Origin: Methanoregula sp. SKADARSKE-2
GTDB lineage: Archaea; Halobacteriota; Methanomicrobia; Methanomicrobiales; Methanospirillaceae
Assembly: GCA_030919125.1 (NCBI GenBank)
Contig: CP121470.1
Span: 372,001-436,000 of the forward strand
Direction of reading: 5' to 3'
DNA: 64,000 nt
The translations under genes were made by a program, and so were the position numbers. The notes under the pieces were generated by a model. It had not been told where the DNA came from. It made no database searches and saw nothing but the letters and a program-made list of their open reading frames with translations. Shown piece after piece: positions 1 through 8,836 of this stretch. Positions within the stretch are counted from its first letter, which is position 1; each line of letters begins with the position of its first letter.

Positions 1-831
1 TTCCCGAAGCCCGGCAAGACCCAGATCGCTCTCCCGGTTGATGAACGTGAAATCCTTCCGGAGAAGGTTTGCCGTCTCCATATTGATCTCCTTGTAGATC
101 CCGTCGCAGTCCGGCATCCCTTTCTCGAAATGGACGAGGGCGGTATCAGCATTGATAGGTTCAAAGAGAGAGATAGCGCCGACCTTTCCATAAACCCGGA
201 TAACCAACCCGGAGATCGCCAGTTTTTCAAAATTGTCGATGGCAAAAAACATTGCCTCCTTCTCGTGGGCGAGGACCGGATCTCCCTCGCAGCCTTTCCA
301 TTCGCACCATTCGATGAGGAAGCGTTTAACCTCCTCGCGGTTGTTGTCAGTGACAGGCTCAACGGAATACCTGCAGTTTTTTCTGAATTTATTGACCTGG
401 TGACGAATCGTAAGATACTTCTTTCCCGGAAGATCTGCCAGATCCGATGCCAAGTAGACGTATTCGAAGTGATTCCGGTCCGGAACAAGAATCAGGCCTG
501 GACAGACTGTTCTCATCCATTCGGCAGTCGCAGGATCGATAAGAACGATCGGCTCATCGTCACTGACCTCAAAAGCAAGGAGGACCAGGGACTTGAGCAA
601 TTCTGGATCCCTGGGACCGATAGGGGGTCGGAACCGGGTTATCCCATCAATCGTGCTGGCAAGGATCAGATTCCCGTTCACCAACGCATACTGGTAGTGG
701 GCATAATGGTTCCAGCAGACCATGTTTGTGAAAGTATTATCGCTGTGAGTCTGGGGATATTTCTCAAAATGGCGGACAAAGAGATCCCGATCCTCAAGTT
801 TCACCGGTCGAAAATCTTCCTGCTCAAGCAA
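1..831 (-). CDS. DUF2156 protein (phosphatidylglycerol lysyltransferase C-terminal-like), partial
   Basis: The minus strand is open from a TTG at 831 to the window edge, 277 codons with the C-terminus missing. The N-terminal part reads LLEQEDFRPVKLEDRD and later parts contain KYLTIRHQVNKFRKNC and FINRESDLGLAGLR, typical of the GNAT-fold DUF2156 family (PF09924). Members of this family resemble the aminoacyl-transfer domain of MprF; the substrate here is unknown. The TTG is chosen because it follows the GNAT stop codon (833-835) by one base and a GGAGGGG ribosome site lies just upstream. It is probably translated with the GNAT gene. Confidence 0.75.
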   Translation of the reverse strand, partial: MLEQEDFRPVKLEDRDLFVRHFEKYPQTHSDNTFTNMVCWNHYAHYQYALVNGNLILASTIDGITRFRPPIGPRDPELLKSLVLLAFEVSDDEPIVLIDPATAEWMRTVCPGLILVPDRNHFEYVYLASDLADLPGKKYLTIRHQVNKFRKNCRYSVEPVTDNNREEVKRFLIEWCEWKGCEGDPVLAHEKEAMFFAIDNFEKLAISGLVIRVYGKVGAISLFEPINADTALVHFEKGMPDCDGIYKEINMETANLLRKDFTFINRESDLGLAGLRE

Positions 832-832
832 C

Positions 833-1261
833 CTACTCCCCTCCGCGGTAAATCAGAGGGATATGCCCTTTCATCACCTCAAAGCCCAGCGGAGTATAGA
901 ACTGTGCCGTCCCCGGTTGGGCGATGAGACTTATCCAGGTAAGCCCGCACTCATTACACCTCTCAACGAGTGCTTCGACAATTCGGGATCCTATTCCCCT
1001 CTTCCTGAACGCGGGAAGAACGATAAGATCCTGAATATAACCGTCAGAAACCCCGTCAGAAAGGACCCTCCCCATCCCTACCGCAGCCCCGGTCTTCCGC
1101 TCACTTGCAACCGCGAAGGCAAAACTACCCCGGATAAGATGCCGGATATCCTCCACGCGATATTCTTCCTTCCACCAACCACCGGCGCGATAAAGACCGG
1201 CGATATCCTCTTCATCCCATGAATGGACCAGTTGGATCAGAACAGGATCTTCCACAAACAC
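833..1261 (-). CDS. GNAT family N-acetyltransferase
   Basis: This 142-residue protein has the single-domain GNAT layout. The acetyl-CoA binding segment RKRGIGSRIVEAL follows the strand YIQDLIVLPAF, and the C-terminal AQFYTPLGFEVMKGHIP matches the family end. It would transfer an acyl group from acyl-CoA to an amine; the acceptor cannot be told from sequence. The start is a GTG at 1261, with a second possible GTG at 1255. A TATA-like CTTTTATAC lies at 1278-1286, so this gene and the DUF2156 gene probably form their own transcript after the ribosomal operon. Confidence 0.8.
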   Translation of the reverse strand: MFVEDPVLIQLVHSWDEEDIAGLYRAGGWWKEEYRVEDIRHLIRGSFAFAVASERKTGAAVGMGRVLSDGVSDGYIQDLIVLPAFRKRGIGSRIVEALVERCNECGLTWISLIAQPGTAQFYTPLGFEVMKGHIPLIYRGGE

Positions 1262-1277
1262 TCACTCCGTGATTAGC

Positions 1278-1286
1278 GTATAAAAG
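1278..1286 (-). promoter_or_regulatory. Putative TATA box for the GNAT-DUF2156 unit
   Basis: The minus strand reads CTTTTATAC about 20 bases before the GNAT start, giving a very short leader. A T-run at 1333-1339 on the minus strand, just after cmk, could end the upstream operon. Confidence 0.45.
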
Positions 1287-1347
1287 TTCTCACAAGCTCA
1301 TGATCCGGAGCAATAAGTGGTTTCCGGAAAACCAAAAAATGACGGAA

Positions 1348-1890
1348 CTAACCTTTTGCGGGGTTGTTCATCTGTGCGATCGCGGTATCGACAATCGCTC
1401 CCAACCCTTCGACCGTCCAAAGCTCGGAGTTCAGTATGAGCTGGTAGATCGAGAGATCATTAATATCGATAGAGTAGTAGGACTTGTACCGGCCAGCCTC
1501 GCAGAGTTCTCGTCCGAGCGTTACCTGCGCTGCAGATTTTTCATCCGCGATCTGGTCCCGGAAGACTATCCGTTTTATCCTGCAGTCAATGGGTGCAAAA
1601 AGCCAGATCCGGAGATCGGCATTCGAGACCATCCACCCTGATAGACGGCCTTCTGCAATGATATTGTCGCTCCTTTCCGAGATCTCCTTCTGGCGCGCAT
1701 CGATCATCCTGTCGAACGAGGGATCTTCTTCCGCCAGACGGCCAAAGTCGGCAAGTTCCAGCTTATGCTCTTTTGCGAGCTGGCGAAAGACTTCCCCCGC
1801 AGAGATCATGGAAAAGCCATGGCGCTGGGCAAGATACCGTGAGAGTGAGGTTGTCCCGCTTCCGGGCAACCCGCTCACGGTGATGCGCAT
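1348..1890 (-). CDS. cmk: Cytidylate kinase, archaeal type
   Basis: The 180-residue protein begins MRITVSGLPGSGTTSLS. Its P-loop GLPGSGTT (residues 7-14) has Thr where most kinases have Lys, as usual for archaeal and bacterial CMP kinases. It phosphorylates CMP or dCMP with ATP. The ATG at 1890 overlaps the TGA of the DUF106 gene by one base, so I prefer it to the upstream start at 1968, which would add 26 residues overlapping DUF106. The secY-adkA-DUF106-cmk order is a known euryarchaeal arrangement. Confidence 0.9.
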   Translation of the reverse strand: MRITVSGLPGSGTTSLSRYLAQRHGFSMISAGEVFRQLAKEHKLELADFGRLAEEDPSFDRMIDARQKEISERSDNIIAEGRLSGWMVSNADLRIWLFAPIDCRIKRIVFRDQIADEKSAAQVTLGRELCEAGRYKSYYSIDINDLSIYQLILNSELWTVEGLGAIVDTAIAQMNNPAKG

Positions 1891-2504
1891 CAAAGACCTC
1901 CGATATTGAGGGATTTCCGGATCACCTGACTGAGGGTGATCGAGCAGATAAAGTACCAAACCATCCACGCAGGAAGAATCCAGAGAGCCGGCTCAGTGAG
2001 TAAATGTGTCCCTGCATAGGGCAGGGTGATGGTGGTGTGGACGACCTCGTTAAGCCGGAAGAGCAGCCAGAAGAAGATGGGAACGGTCAGGACAAGGATA
2101 TACGCCATCGGCTTGAACTGTTGCTGGGACATCTCAAGCTGCTCCCGCATTACCCGGTCTTTCTTTGCATCGAGTTTCTTGATCTTCTTCTCGTCCTGAG
2201 AGAGCTGCGCCTCGCGGTACTCTTTCTGGAACTCTTTCATCCGCGCCTGTGCATCGGTCATCCGGTCATAATCAATCGTATATTTCTGAATGATCGATGA
2301 ATACAGACCGGTGAGGGCCGAGAGTATGACGATCAAGATAAAGAACGGAATTTTGAATTCGTCCACGAGCGGCGCGAATACGACATCGATCTCTTTTCCG
2401 ACACCGACACGGAGCCACTCGACGCTGTATGAGAACATCATCAGCATCATGAAGCCGAGTGCGATGTATATGCCATATTTATCCCAGATTTTTCCAAATT
2501 CCAT
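1890..2504 (-). CDS. DUF106 membrane protein, YidC/Oxa1-like insertase
   Basis: This 204-residue protein has a membrane helix near residues 10-28, another at 48-68, a charged coiled coil near 80-125 (DRMTDAQARMKEFQKEYREAQLS), then two more membrane helices. That layout is the archaeal DUF106 family, which structural work places with YidC, Oxa1, EMC3 and TMCO1 membrane insertases. Its position a few genes after secY fits a role in membrane protein insertion. The start at 2504 lies four bases after the adkA stop. Confidence 0.88.
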   Translation of the reverse strand: MEFGKIWDKYGIYIALGFMMLMMFSYSVEWLRVGVGKEIDVVFAPLVDEFKIPFFILIVILSALTGLYSSIIQKYTIDYDRMTDAQARMKEFQKEYREAQLSQDEKKIKKLDAKKDRVMREQLEMSQQQFKPMAYILVLTVPIFFWLLFRLNEVVHTTITLPYAGTHLLTEPALWILPAWMVWYFICSITLSQVIRKSLNIGGL

Positions 2505-2508
2505 CTCG

Positions 2509-3081
2509 TCACCTCAGGACTTCAACTAATTCTGCTGATGATCGTTCGAGTAAAAAGTCGGGATTGGTTACGATTCTGATGGTACAGCCGGTCATCATTG
2601 CGTACGCAGCAGCGATCGAACGGTTGAACTGCTGGTGCTCGGCGATCGAGTTGTATCCTTCCTTGTCACGGGACCGGGTCTCGTCGGTCAGCCGCCGCAT
2701 GAGGATCTGGTCATTGTCGGTTTCAACGAGGACAATGATATCCGGCATAATCTCGCGTAGCACCCATTCGGGAAGCCCCGCAAGATAGCCTTTTGGTGTC
2801 TTGACCGACGCATGGGTATCGATAAGCACATTGCCGGTGACCTGGGCTATGGCCTGCCCGGCCCGCTGCTGCAGCCGTTTCTGGACTCCCCGATCGAGCG
2901 TTCGCATCTGGTCGCGGTCCTGGACAATGTCGTCGCTTCTGGCAACATCGAACATGAACGAGCCGAAATTGATCGACGTGTACTCGACACCCATTTCCTT
3001 GAGGGTTTTTAACGCCTTGTTGACGACCGTTGTCTTACCGACACCCGGTACACCGGTTATGATGACCTTCTTTCCCATCAT
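2509..3081 (-). CDS. adkA: Adenylate kinase, archaeal AdkA type
   Basis: The 190-residue protein carries the P-loop GVPGVGKTT at residues 10-18 and the archaeal LID-less pattern (TDETRSRDKEGYNSI, RIVTNPDFLLERSSAELVEVLR). It interconverts ATP plus AMP and 2 ADP. Archaeal AdkA is a trimeric family distinct from the bacterial enzyme. There are two possible starts, MMGKK at 3081 and MGKK at 3078. It lies 17 bases after secY in the ribosomal operon. Confidence 0.92.
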   Translation of the reverse strand: MMGKKVIITGVPGVGKTTVVNKALKTLKEMGVEYTSINFGSFMFDVARSDDIVQDRDQMRTLDRGVQKRLQQRAGQAIAQVTGNVLIDTHASVKTPKGYLAGLPEWVLREIMPDIIVLVETDNDQILMRRLTDETRSRDKEGYNSIAEHQQFNRSIAAAYAMMTGCTIRIVTNPDFLLERSSAELVEVLR

Positions 3082-3098
3082 CCTACCCCATTACCCTG

Positions 3099-4535
3099 TC
3101 ATTCTCTGCCAAAGAACGTCCGCATGAACGGGTACATTTCCATGATCTGCTGGCTTGCTATCTCTTCGTAGAGGCGGTACGTTATACTGACCGTCAGGAG
3201 CAGACCCGTTCCGCTTACGGCACCGATGACACCAAAGAGGTTTGCAATAACGCTGAGCAGACCAATAAAGACGCCACCGATAACGGTTACACGGGGTATA
3301 TACCGGTCCAGGTACTTTTCCAGTACCTGCGGGTTCCTTCGGTAGCCGGGGATGGACATCCCCGACATCTGAATCTGCCGGGCGACATCTTTTGAATCGA
3401 GGCCGGCGGTCTTGATCCAGAACAGTGCGAAGATCGCACCGCCAACTACTACGAATGTAACATCTATCCCGAGACGTAATAGAACCTGCCCTGAATCATG
3501 ACCAAGATTGTTAGCCCCCCACCACATCCAGTCGCTCGGTCCATTAACCGGGGCGAGATACCACATCAGACCGTCGATCGGTCGCGATTTATCAAAGTCC
3601 CCTAAAATCTTGATACCTGCACCGGACAGGAGCATGCCCACCATCTGGATATTTGCCTGTAATACACGGACAAGAATCATAGGCAGGACGCTGGCGTAGA
3701 TGAGTTTTACGGGGAAACGGGCCCGCGCTCCACGCACCTGCGCATGAGCAAGCGGGATCTCTATGCGCGTCGATTCAACATAGACGATGATTAAGAAGAT
3801 TGCAATGGTTGTGACGAATGCGAGGAGATCCTTACCGAAATACTCGATATAACTGCCACCACCCATTCCGATCGCAACAAGGCGGGGGAAGAAACCAACC
3901 GGGTACTGGTCGATTAACGGGGCCCAGTTGATGAATCCATTGATAATCGCCTGCGATATTCCTGCTATGATGAAGAGACCCACTCCGGAGCCGATACCCC
4001 ATTTCGTTACTACCTCATCCATGAGGAATACAAGGATACCACCGATACAGATCTGGAGGAAGATGATGAGCGATACTGCGAAGAGGTTACCGCCGAAGAA
4101 CTGTTGGGCGATGGCCGGATCCGGCTGCATAAAACCACCAACAAGGTTTGGTGCAGCTTCGATAACGATCATCACGATGATGAGGATCTTCTGCAGGCCC
4201 ATGTACATGACCTGTCCGCGGGTCTCACTGGTATCGATGTGAAGGATGTCTGCCCCTTTTAAGAGCTGGAGAACGATGGAGGCCGTGACGATAGGGCCGA
4301 TACCCAGGTGAACGATCGTACCGGTTGCACCGGCAAGCAGTGCACGCCATGCCGAGAACAAATCCTGGGATGACGGTTCGATCCCGAAGAGCGGTATGTT
4401 CGTCAGGGCAAAATACAGAATCAGAATTCCAATAGTCCAGATCAGTTTATTCTTGAAATGGACGTGTCCCTCGGGGCTCTTGACTGCGGGCATCGCAGCG
4501 AGCAGGGGTTCCATTCGGTCCAGCAGGGTTCCCAT
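3099..4535 (-). CDS. secY: Preprotein translocase subunit SecY
   Basis: The 478-residue protein has about ten hydrophobic helices and is the Sec61-alpha homologue that forms the protein-conducting channel. Recognisable segments include the amphipathic start LLAAMPAVKSPEGHVHFKNKLIWTI, the plug-like GIEPSSQDLFSAWRALLAGATGTIVHLGIGPIVTASIVLQL, and the cytoplasmic loop ESTRIEIPLAHAQVRG before the ribosome-binding loops. It follows L15 by 28 bases, as is standard in archaea. Confidence 0.96.
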   Translation of the reverse strand: MGTLLDRMEPLLAAMPAVKSPEGHVHFKNKLIWTIGILILYFALTNIPLFGIEPSSQDLFSAWRALLAGATGTIVHLGIGPIVTASIVLQLLKGADILHIDTSETRGQVMYMGLQKILIIVMIVIEAAPNLVGGFMQPDPAIAQQFFGGNLFAVSLIIFLQICIGGILVFLMDEVVTKWGIGSGVGLFIIAGISQAIINGFINWAPLIDQYPVGFFPRLVAIGMGGGSYIEYFGKDLLAFVTTIAIFLIIVYVESTRIEIPLAHAQVRGARARFPVKLIYASVLPMILVRVLQANIQMVGMLLSGAGIKILGDFDKSRPIDGLMWYLAPVNGPSDWMWWGANNLGHDSGQVLLRLGIDVTFVVVGGAIFALFWIKTAGLDSKDVARQIQMSGMSIPGYRRNPQVLEKYLDRYIPRVTVIGGVFIGLLSVIANLFGVIGAVSGTGLLLTVSITYRLYEEIASQQIMEMYPFMRTFFGRE

Positions 4536-4563
4536 TGTTTCACCAGAAATATTTGTAGGGGAC

Positions 4564-5001
4564 TCAGGCGACTAGCGCCTTCCCGCCCATCTTCTCGATC
4601 TTTGCCTTTGCCTGTTCTGAGAATGCCTGCGCGGAGATATTGAGCTTTTTTGTAACTCTTCCGCTGCCCAGTACCTTCTCGATACCCATATCCGCAATAT
4701 TGAGTGATACGGTATCCCCGTCCTCTTTTGCAATTCCCTGCGCAAGCAGAGAGGGGATAATCTGATCGATCGCCCCGATATCGATGGCGGTTACCGTGGT
4801 TGCCGGGTTATGGAAGAATCCATCCTTCCCAAAGACCCGTCCACCGATCTCCTTGTACCACCTGACGAAGTGATGGGCGTTAATTCCCGCGCGCCCACGG
4901 CCACCCCGGTTTCCTGCACCGCGACGGTTCTTGTGAGTGCCGCCACCGCATGTCCGCGATCCGCGGAACTTTGAACGTTTGTTGGTTGGCATCTTCGTCA
5001 C
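4564..5001 (-). CDS. rpl15: 50S ribosomal protein L15 (uL15)
   Basis: The 145-residue protein starts with the basic, Gly-rich segment KFRGSRTCGGGTHKNRRGAGNRGGRGRAG that threads into 23S rRNA, followed by the globular domain. Its ATG at 5001 overlaps the L30 stop in an ATGA arrangement, so the two are translationally coupled. Confidence 0.95.
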   Translation of the reverse strand: MTKMPTNKRSKFRGSRTCGGGTHKNRRGAGNRGGRGRAGINAHHFVRWYKEIGGRVFGKDGFFHNPATTVTAIDIGAIDQIIPSLLAQGIAKEDGDTVSLNIADMGIEKVLGSGRVTKKLNISAQAFSEQAKAKIEKMGGKALVA

Positions 5002-5459
5002 CTCATCCTGTAGAGGAGAGTATTGATCTCCTGGCCATAATAGCCAAGCGCTCCACCCTGGGGGAAGGTCCGCTTGGTGGTCTTGTAGCCTTTGCGGGGA
5101 GGGTGAAGGCGGAGCACGGGTTTGAGACCCGGGACCTCACGCAGTTTCGTCTCGCCACCGGCAAGAGCCTGGGCAAATTCCGCAATCGTACCGTACGTCG
5201 AGTTCGACTTGATGTATTCATCCGTAAGGGGTGCATCCCCAATGACCCGGCCGCGGGTGAGCAACAGGGTCTCGATGGTCGCTGCATCGGCCTCGCCAAA
5301 AGCGACATAATCCTTGACCTTCTGGATCATGCCGAGATTTTCCGGGGTATCCGGAACGAGCACGCAGTGGTTGATGTGGTGAAGACGGAGCATCTTCAAC
5401 GTGTCTTTGATATCCTGGCGGGTCTTGACCACACCGCGAACCTGAACAACCGCGTACAT
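4998..5459 (-). CDS. rpl30: 50S ribosomal protein L30 (uL30)
   Basis: The 153-residue protein is the long archaeal/eukaryotic L7-type L30, not the 60-residue bacterial form. It starts MYAVVQVRGVVKTRQDIKDTL and contains LRLHHINHCVLVPDTPENLGMI, the conserved L30 core. It abuts the S5 stop directly with no spacer. Confidence 0.95.
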   Translation of the reverse strand: MYAVVQVRGVVKTRQDIKDTLKMLRLHHINHCVLVPDTPENLGMIQKVKDYVAFGEADAATIETLLLTRGRVIGDAPLTDEYIKSNSTYGTIAEFAQALAGGETKLREVPGLKPVLRLHPPRKGYKTTKRTFPQGGALGYYGQEINTLLYRMR

Positions 5460-6077
5460 TTATTGCGACCTCCCCGTCCGGATCATATTGGTCTGCTTGA
5501 GGGCGTTGAAGGTTGCCTTGGCAAAGTTAATCGTTGTCCTCGTCTGTCCGCGCGCGAACGTCCAGGTATCCTTGATCCCGGCAAGTTCGAGCACTTTCTT
5601 GCTGATATCGCCGGTGACAAGACCGATACCCTGGGGGGCCGGCTTGAGCGTCACCCGGACGCTGCCTGCAGTGCCTTCGACCTGCATGGGGATCGAGTGC
5701 GTCAAAGCGCATCCGCACTCCCAGCTGCCACAGCCACGCTGAACCTTCACCAGGTTCATCTTTGCCTTGACGATAGCCTTCTTGATCGCATCGCCGACCT
5801 GGACATCTTTGCCCTGGCCAAAACCGATGTACCCGTTCCGGTTGCCAACGATGACAACCGCACGGAACTGGACACGACGGCCCGAATCGGTCATACGCTG
5901 CATCATGGCAATGTCGAGTACTTCATCCTCAAGATCGGGGAGGAACATATCGACGATCTCGGGCTCCTTGATCGGTCTTCCGCTTTCAAGGACCTGATCA
6001 ATACTCTTGATCTCTCCCGAGGCGACGAGCTTGCCGAGACCGGTGACCGGATGCCACTCCTGCTTTTCATATGCCAT
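5460..6077 (-). CDS. rps5: 30S ribosomal protein S5 (uS5)
   Basis: The 205-residue protein has the S5 double-stranded RNA-binding fold: [31 protein letters not shown], then the C-terminal domain with [17 protein letters not shown]. The archaeal insert [17 protein letters not shown] is present. It helps decoding accuracy on the small subunit. Neighbours abut on both sides (stop at 5460, start at 6077). Confidence 0.95.
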   Translation of the reverse strand: MAYEKQEWHPVTGLGKLVASGEIKSIDQVLESGRPIKEPEIVDMFLPDLEDEVLDIAMMQRMTDSGRRVQFRAVVIVGNRNGYIGFGQGKDVQVGDAIKKAIVKAKMNLVKVQRGCGSWECGCALTHSIPMQVEGTAGSVRVTLKPAPQGIGLVTGDISKKVLELAGIKDTWTFARGQTRTTINFAKATFNALKQTNMIRTGRSQ

Positions 6078-6602
6078 TTACACCATCTCCTTCTTTATGG
6101 CGTCTGCCACCTGTTCGACAATCTTTACGATATCGCCGGCATTTTTGTTGTATGCGGCAATATGGGCTCCTTTCGCCCGCTCATCTGAGGGGAGGATCTC
6201 TTCGCCGTGAGGGATATCGAGTCCTGCTTCGACTGCACCCTTAAGGGCAGCAAAGACCCGCGCTCCGGGGGTTGCACGGTTGAGACCAATGTCCAGGACG
6301 GCACAATCGTAGTGTGCCTTCTTTGCCTTCACCGCAAAGAGCATTCCGGTTAGGTATGCTGCCGGGGTGTTGGACATCGATCCCTTGTAACCGTAGCTCT
6401 CCAGTTCCGCAGAGTTTGCTGCGACCAGGGTGCGGTCGCCATCCATCTCTGCAGTAACGAGCTGGATGATAATATGACGGTTTGTCCTGCGGACTACCAT
6501 TCTCGGCGCATCTGCAACGACAAGCCGGGTTCGTTTGTAGTAATCGGTTTTGCCCTCGCGCCGTCTCCGGAACGGAACAAAATACCGTGGTCCTGTCGCC
6601 AT
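6078..6602 (-). CDS. rpl18: 50S ribosomal protein L18 (uL18)
   Basis: The 174-residue protein starts [28 protein letters not shown], the archaeal/eukaryotic L5-type N-terminus of uL18, and contains [17 protein letters not shown]. It binds 5S rRNA in the central protuberance. It is one base from L19e and directly abuts S5. Confidence 0.95.
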   Translation of the reverse strand: MATGPRYFVPFRRRREGKTDYYKRTRLVVADAPRMVVRRTNRHIIIQLVTAEMDGDRTLVAANSAELESYGYKGSMSNTPAAYLTGMLFAVKAKKAHYDCAVLDIGLNRATPGARVFAALKGAVEAGLDIPHGEEILPSDERAKGAHIAAYNKNAGDIVKIVEQVADAIKKEMV

Positions 6603-6603
6603 G

Positions 6604-7056
6604 TTACTTCATCCTCCCTGCGAGGATCTCCATCTGCGCCTTCATGTGCGCGACGCTCCTGAACTGCCCACCGGCCGCTCTCCGGTAAAGAATACGGTAC
6701 ATATGCCTGTCGATCGTCCCGGCATCGCGGAGTTCAACGAGTACCTTCCTGATGGCACGGATCTTCTGGACCCATGCGGTCTTGCTCGGGTTGCGGGCGC
6801 CTGCTGCCCCCTTCCGTTTCCCGGCCCCCTTGCGGTGGCCATAAGAGCGCTGGGCAATACGTGCGCGGGCCCTGCCGCGGCTGACGCCTTTCTTCTGGCG
6901 TGCCTTGATGACGCCTTCGGCGACGAGTCCCCGGAGATCTTCACGGGAAATTGCATCCTCGATGTCCGATAAGCGCGCTGGGTCAAACCAGACGCGATTG
7001 ACACCGCACTTTAATATCGAGGCAACGATGCGTTTCTGGTTTGCTACGTCACTCAT
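6604..7056 (-). CDS. rpl19e: 50S ribosomal protein L19e (eL19)
   Basis: The 150-residue protein begins [26 protein letters not shown] and carries the basic stretch [28 protein letters not shown], typical of L19e, which has no bacterial counterpart. The start lies inside the end of L32e, with an eight-base overlap. Confidence 0.95.
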   Translation of the reverse strand: MSDVANQKRIVASILKCGVNRVWFDPARLSDIEDAISREDLRGLVAEGVIKARQKKGVSRGRARARIAQRSYGHRKGAGKRKGAAGARNPSKTAWVQKIRAIRKVLVELRDAGTIDRHMYRILYRRAAGGQFRSVAHMKAQMEILAGRMK

Positions 7057-7732
7057 TCTTCTTCACCCCAGAATCGCTCTTCTTTGCGGTTTTTGGCTTT
7101 GTTGCTGCCTTGGGGTTTGCTTCCTTGGCCTCTGCTGCCGGTTTCTTTGCAGATTTTTTCGCCGGTGCTTCTGCCGGTTTTGCCTTCACCGCTTTCTTTA
7201 CCGGGGCTTTTTTCTCTTCACCGGCTGCAGCCTTCTCCTTCTTGGGAGAGATCGCCGCCGAGATCTTGGCTTTCACCGATCTTCTCTCTTCTTTCTTCGG
7301 CTTGGCTTCTTCCTTCGGTTCGGCGGACTTTTCTGCCGCTGCCGGAGCCGGAGCCTTGACAACTTTTGCGTTCAAGACTTTGAGACCGGCACCGATTGCC
7401 TTTTCCTGCAGGCCCGCACGCTTACGGTCACCGACAGTTCCGGATATCCGGACTGCATGGGTTGCCGGGTTGACCCCCTCCAGATCCTTTTCCGAAGAGA
7501 CAAGTGTCTCGAAGAATCCGCTCGGGTGCATACCGCGAACGGCAATCGGGCTTCCGAAACCTGGTTTCGGGAGAGCACCTTTTGCTTTCTTCTGCTCCCG
7601 CTGCTTGTTGTGCTGTCCCCGGGGCTTTCTCCACGAGTCAGAGAGCTGCCTCTTCTTTCCGTATCCGTCGCGCTTGAAGGATGCTCCCTTCTCGACGCGC
7701 ACCTTGATCAGGCGCTTAATTTCAGCAGCCAT
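7049..7732 (-). CDS. rpl32e: 50S ribosomal protein L32e (eL32) with long Lys/Ala/Pro/Glu-rich C-terminal tail
   Basis: Residues 1-125 are a normal L32e domain (FKRDGYGKKRQLSDSWRKPRG, then NPATHAVRISGTVG). After that comes a tail of about 100 residues made almost only of Ala, Lys, Glu and Pro (repeats such as KKAPVKKAVKAKPAEAP), close to histone H1 tails in composition. Most archaeal L32e proteins that I know stop or have their extension elsewhere. The tail keeps the reading frame and runs into the L19e start with an eight-base overlap, so it is real coding sequence. Its role is unknown; it may lie disordered on the ribosome surface. Confidence 0.92.
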   Translation of the reverse strand: MAAEIKRLIKVRVEKGASFKRDGYGKKRQLSDSWRKPRGQHNKQREQKKAKGALPKPGFGSPIAVRGMHPSGFFETLVSSEKDLEGVNPATHAVRISGTVGDRKRAGLQEKAIGAGLKVLNAKVVKAPAPAAAEKSAEPKEEAKPKKEERRSVKAKISAAISPKKEKAAAGEEKKAPVKKAVKAKPAEAPAKKSAKKPAAEAKEANPKAATKPKTAKKSDSGVKKNE

Positions 7733-7737
7733 TCTCT

Positions 7738-8262
7738 TCAGCTCCTCTGAACCATGTAAACACCATCCTGGAAGACCCGCGGATCACGGTTGCGGATGTG
7801 GGTTGCATGCTCGATATTTGCTGCGGATGTACCTACGAGCTCGCGGTCGATCCCGGTCAGGACAACCTCATCGTTTGCGACTTTCGCGGTGACTCCCTGC
7901 TCGATCCGGGCGTAGCGTGCTTTCTTCTCACCAAGGAAATTGGCGATTTCAAGCCTGCTTCCCTGGAGCTTGAGCTGGATCGGGAAGTGGCTGTACACCA
8001 CCTTCATGCGGTACTCAAATCCCTCGGTAACGCCACGGCACATGTTTTTGGTGTGGGCTTCGAGCGTTCCGACCATTGAGGTGATCTCTTTGCGTCTCGA
8101 TTCGGTTGAAATGGTGACTTCCTTGTCATCACAGGTGACCGTCACCTGAGGAAACCGCATGTTACGTGAGAGTTGGCCTTTTGGACCGGTCACACGGAGC
8201 TGCGTTCCATCCAGATGGATTTTTACGCCATCCAGAATCTTCACTTTTCTGACTGCCGACAT
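7738..8262 (-). CDS. rpl6: 50S ribosomal protein L6 (uL6)
   Basis: The protein has the two repeated L6 domains, seen in VKIHLDGTQLRVTGPKGQLSRNM and FSHFPIQLKLQGSRLEIANFLGEKKAR. It binds 23S rRNA near the factor site. Two ATG codons sit in tandem at 8265 and 8262; I prefer the second because an AGGTG site then has a normal spacing of five bases. S8 lies 12 bases upstream. Confidence 0.94.
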   Translation of the reverse strand: MSAVRKVKILDGVKIHLDGTQLRVTGPKGQLSRNMRFPQVTVTCDDKEVTISTESRRKEITSMVGTLEAHTKNMCRGVTEGFEYRMKVVYSHFPIQLKLQGSRLEIANFLGEKKARYARIEQGVTAKVANDEVVLTGIDRELVGTSAANIEHATHIRNRDPRVFQDGVYMVQRS

Positions 8263-8274
8263 CATCGCACCTGT

Positions 8275-8667
8275 CTAATAGACGTACCCCAGCAATTCTC
8301 CGCCGATGCCGTCTTTCCTCGCCTGTTCATGCGAGATTACTCCGCGCGAGGTCGAGAGTATCAGGAGCCCGAAGTTCTTTCCGGGCAGGTACTGCTTCTC
8401 CCAGTATTCCATCTCGTCAAGCTGCACCGAGAACCATGGGGTTATTGCTCCACAGCGGTTGATTCTTCCTGTAAGCTGAACCTTGAGCTGCCCGCCCCGG
8501 CCGTCTTCCACAAATTCGAAACCGCCGATATAACCGGCGTCCTGCATAATGCGGAGCATTGAACCAAGGAGTTTACTTGCGGGCTCGATAGTGCACACAG
8601 CCTTGCCGGTGTCGCCGGCATTCTTTAATGCGCACATCCCGTCTGCTATTGTATTTGTTCGTGTCAT
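8275..8667 (-). CDS. rps8: 30S ribosomal protein S8 (uS8)
   Basis: The 130-residue protein begins [21 protein letters not shown] and ends [29 protein letters not shown], the conserved S8 signature. It binds the central domain of 16S rRNA. Confidence 0.95.
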   Translation of the reverse strand: MTRTNTIADGMCALKNAGDTGKAVCTIEPASKLLGSMLRIMQDAGYIGGFEFVEDGRGGQLKVQLTGRINRCGAITPWFSVQLDEMEYWEKQYLPGKNFGLLILSTSRGVISHEQARKDGIGGELLGYVY

Positions 8668-8680
8668 CGTGGTCCCTCCT

Positions 8681-8836
8681 CTAGCTCATCTTCTTGAAGC
8701 CAATCTTCGAGGCCCATTCGCGGAAGCACTGGCGGCAAAACATGATGTGGTACCTTCGTACAAGGCCCTGTTTGCGCCCGCACATCTTGCACTCGTTTGC
8801 ACCGCGACCAAAGATCTTCTTTCTCTCTCCTGCCAT
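8681..8836 (-). CDS. rps14: 30S ribosomal protein S14 (uS14), zinc-binding
   Basis: A 51-residue gene sits between L5 and S8 on the minus strand. It reads [20 protein letters not shown], then [20 protein letters not shown] and [11 protein letters not shown]. Cys16, Cys19, Cys34 and Cys37 form two CXXC pairs that bind one zinc. The ATG at 8836 overlaps the L5 TAA by one base, and the TAG is at 8681-8683. The length and position match S14 of other archaea. The gene is short enough to be missed by length-filtered ORF calls. Confidence 0.96.
   Translation of the reverse strand: MAGERKKIFGRGANECKMCGRKQGLVRRYHIMFCRQCFREWASKIGFKKMS

Noticed and set aside
4950..6188. 412-residue plus-strand open frame opposite L30, S5 and L18
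   Set aside because: The opposite strand encodes three clear ribosomal proteins; this frame has no family likeness.
7041..7892. Long plus-strand open frame opposite L32e and L19e
   Set aside because: It is a shadow of the low-complexity Ala/Lys tail, with Phe/Leu/Cys-rich translation and no ribosome site.
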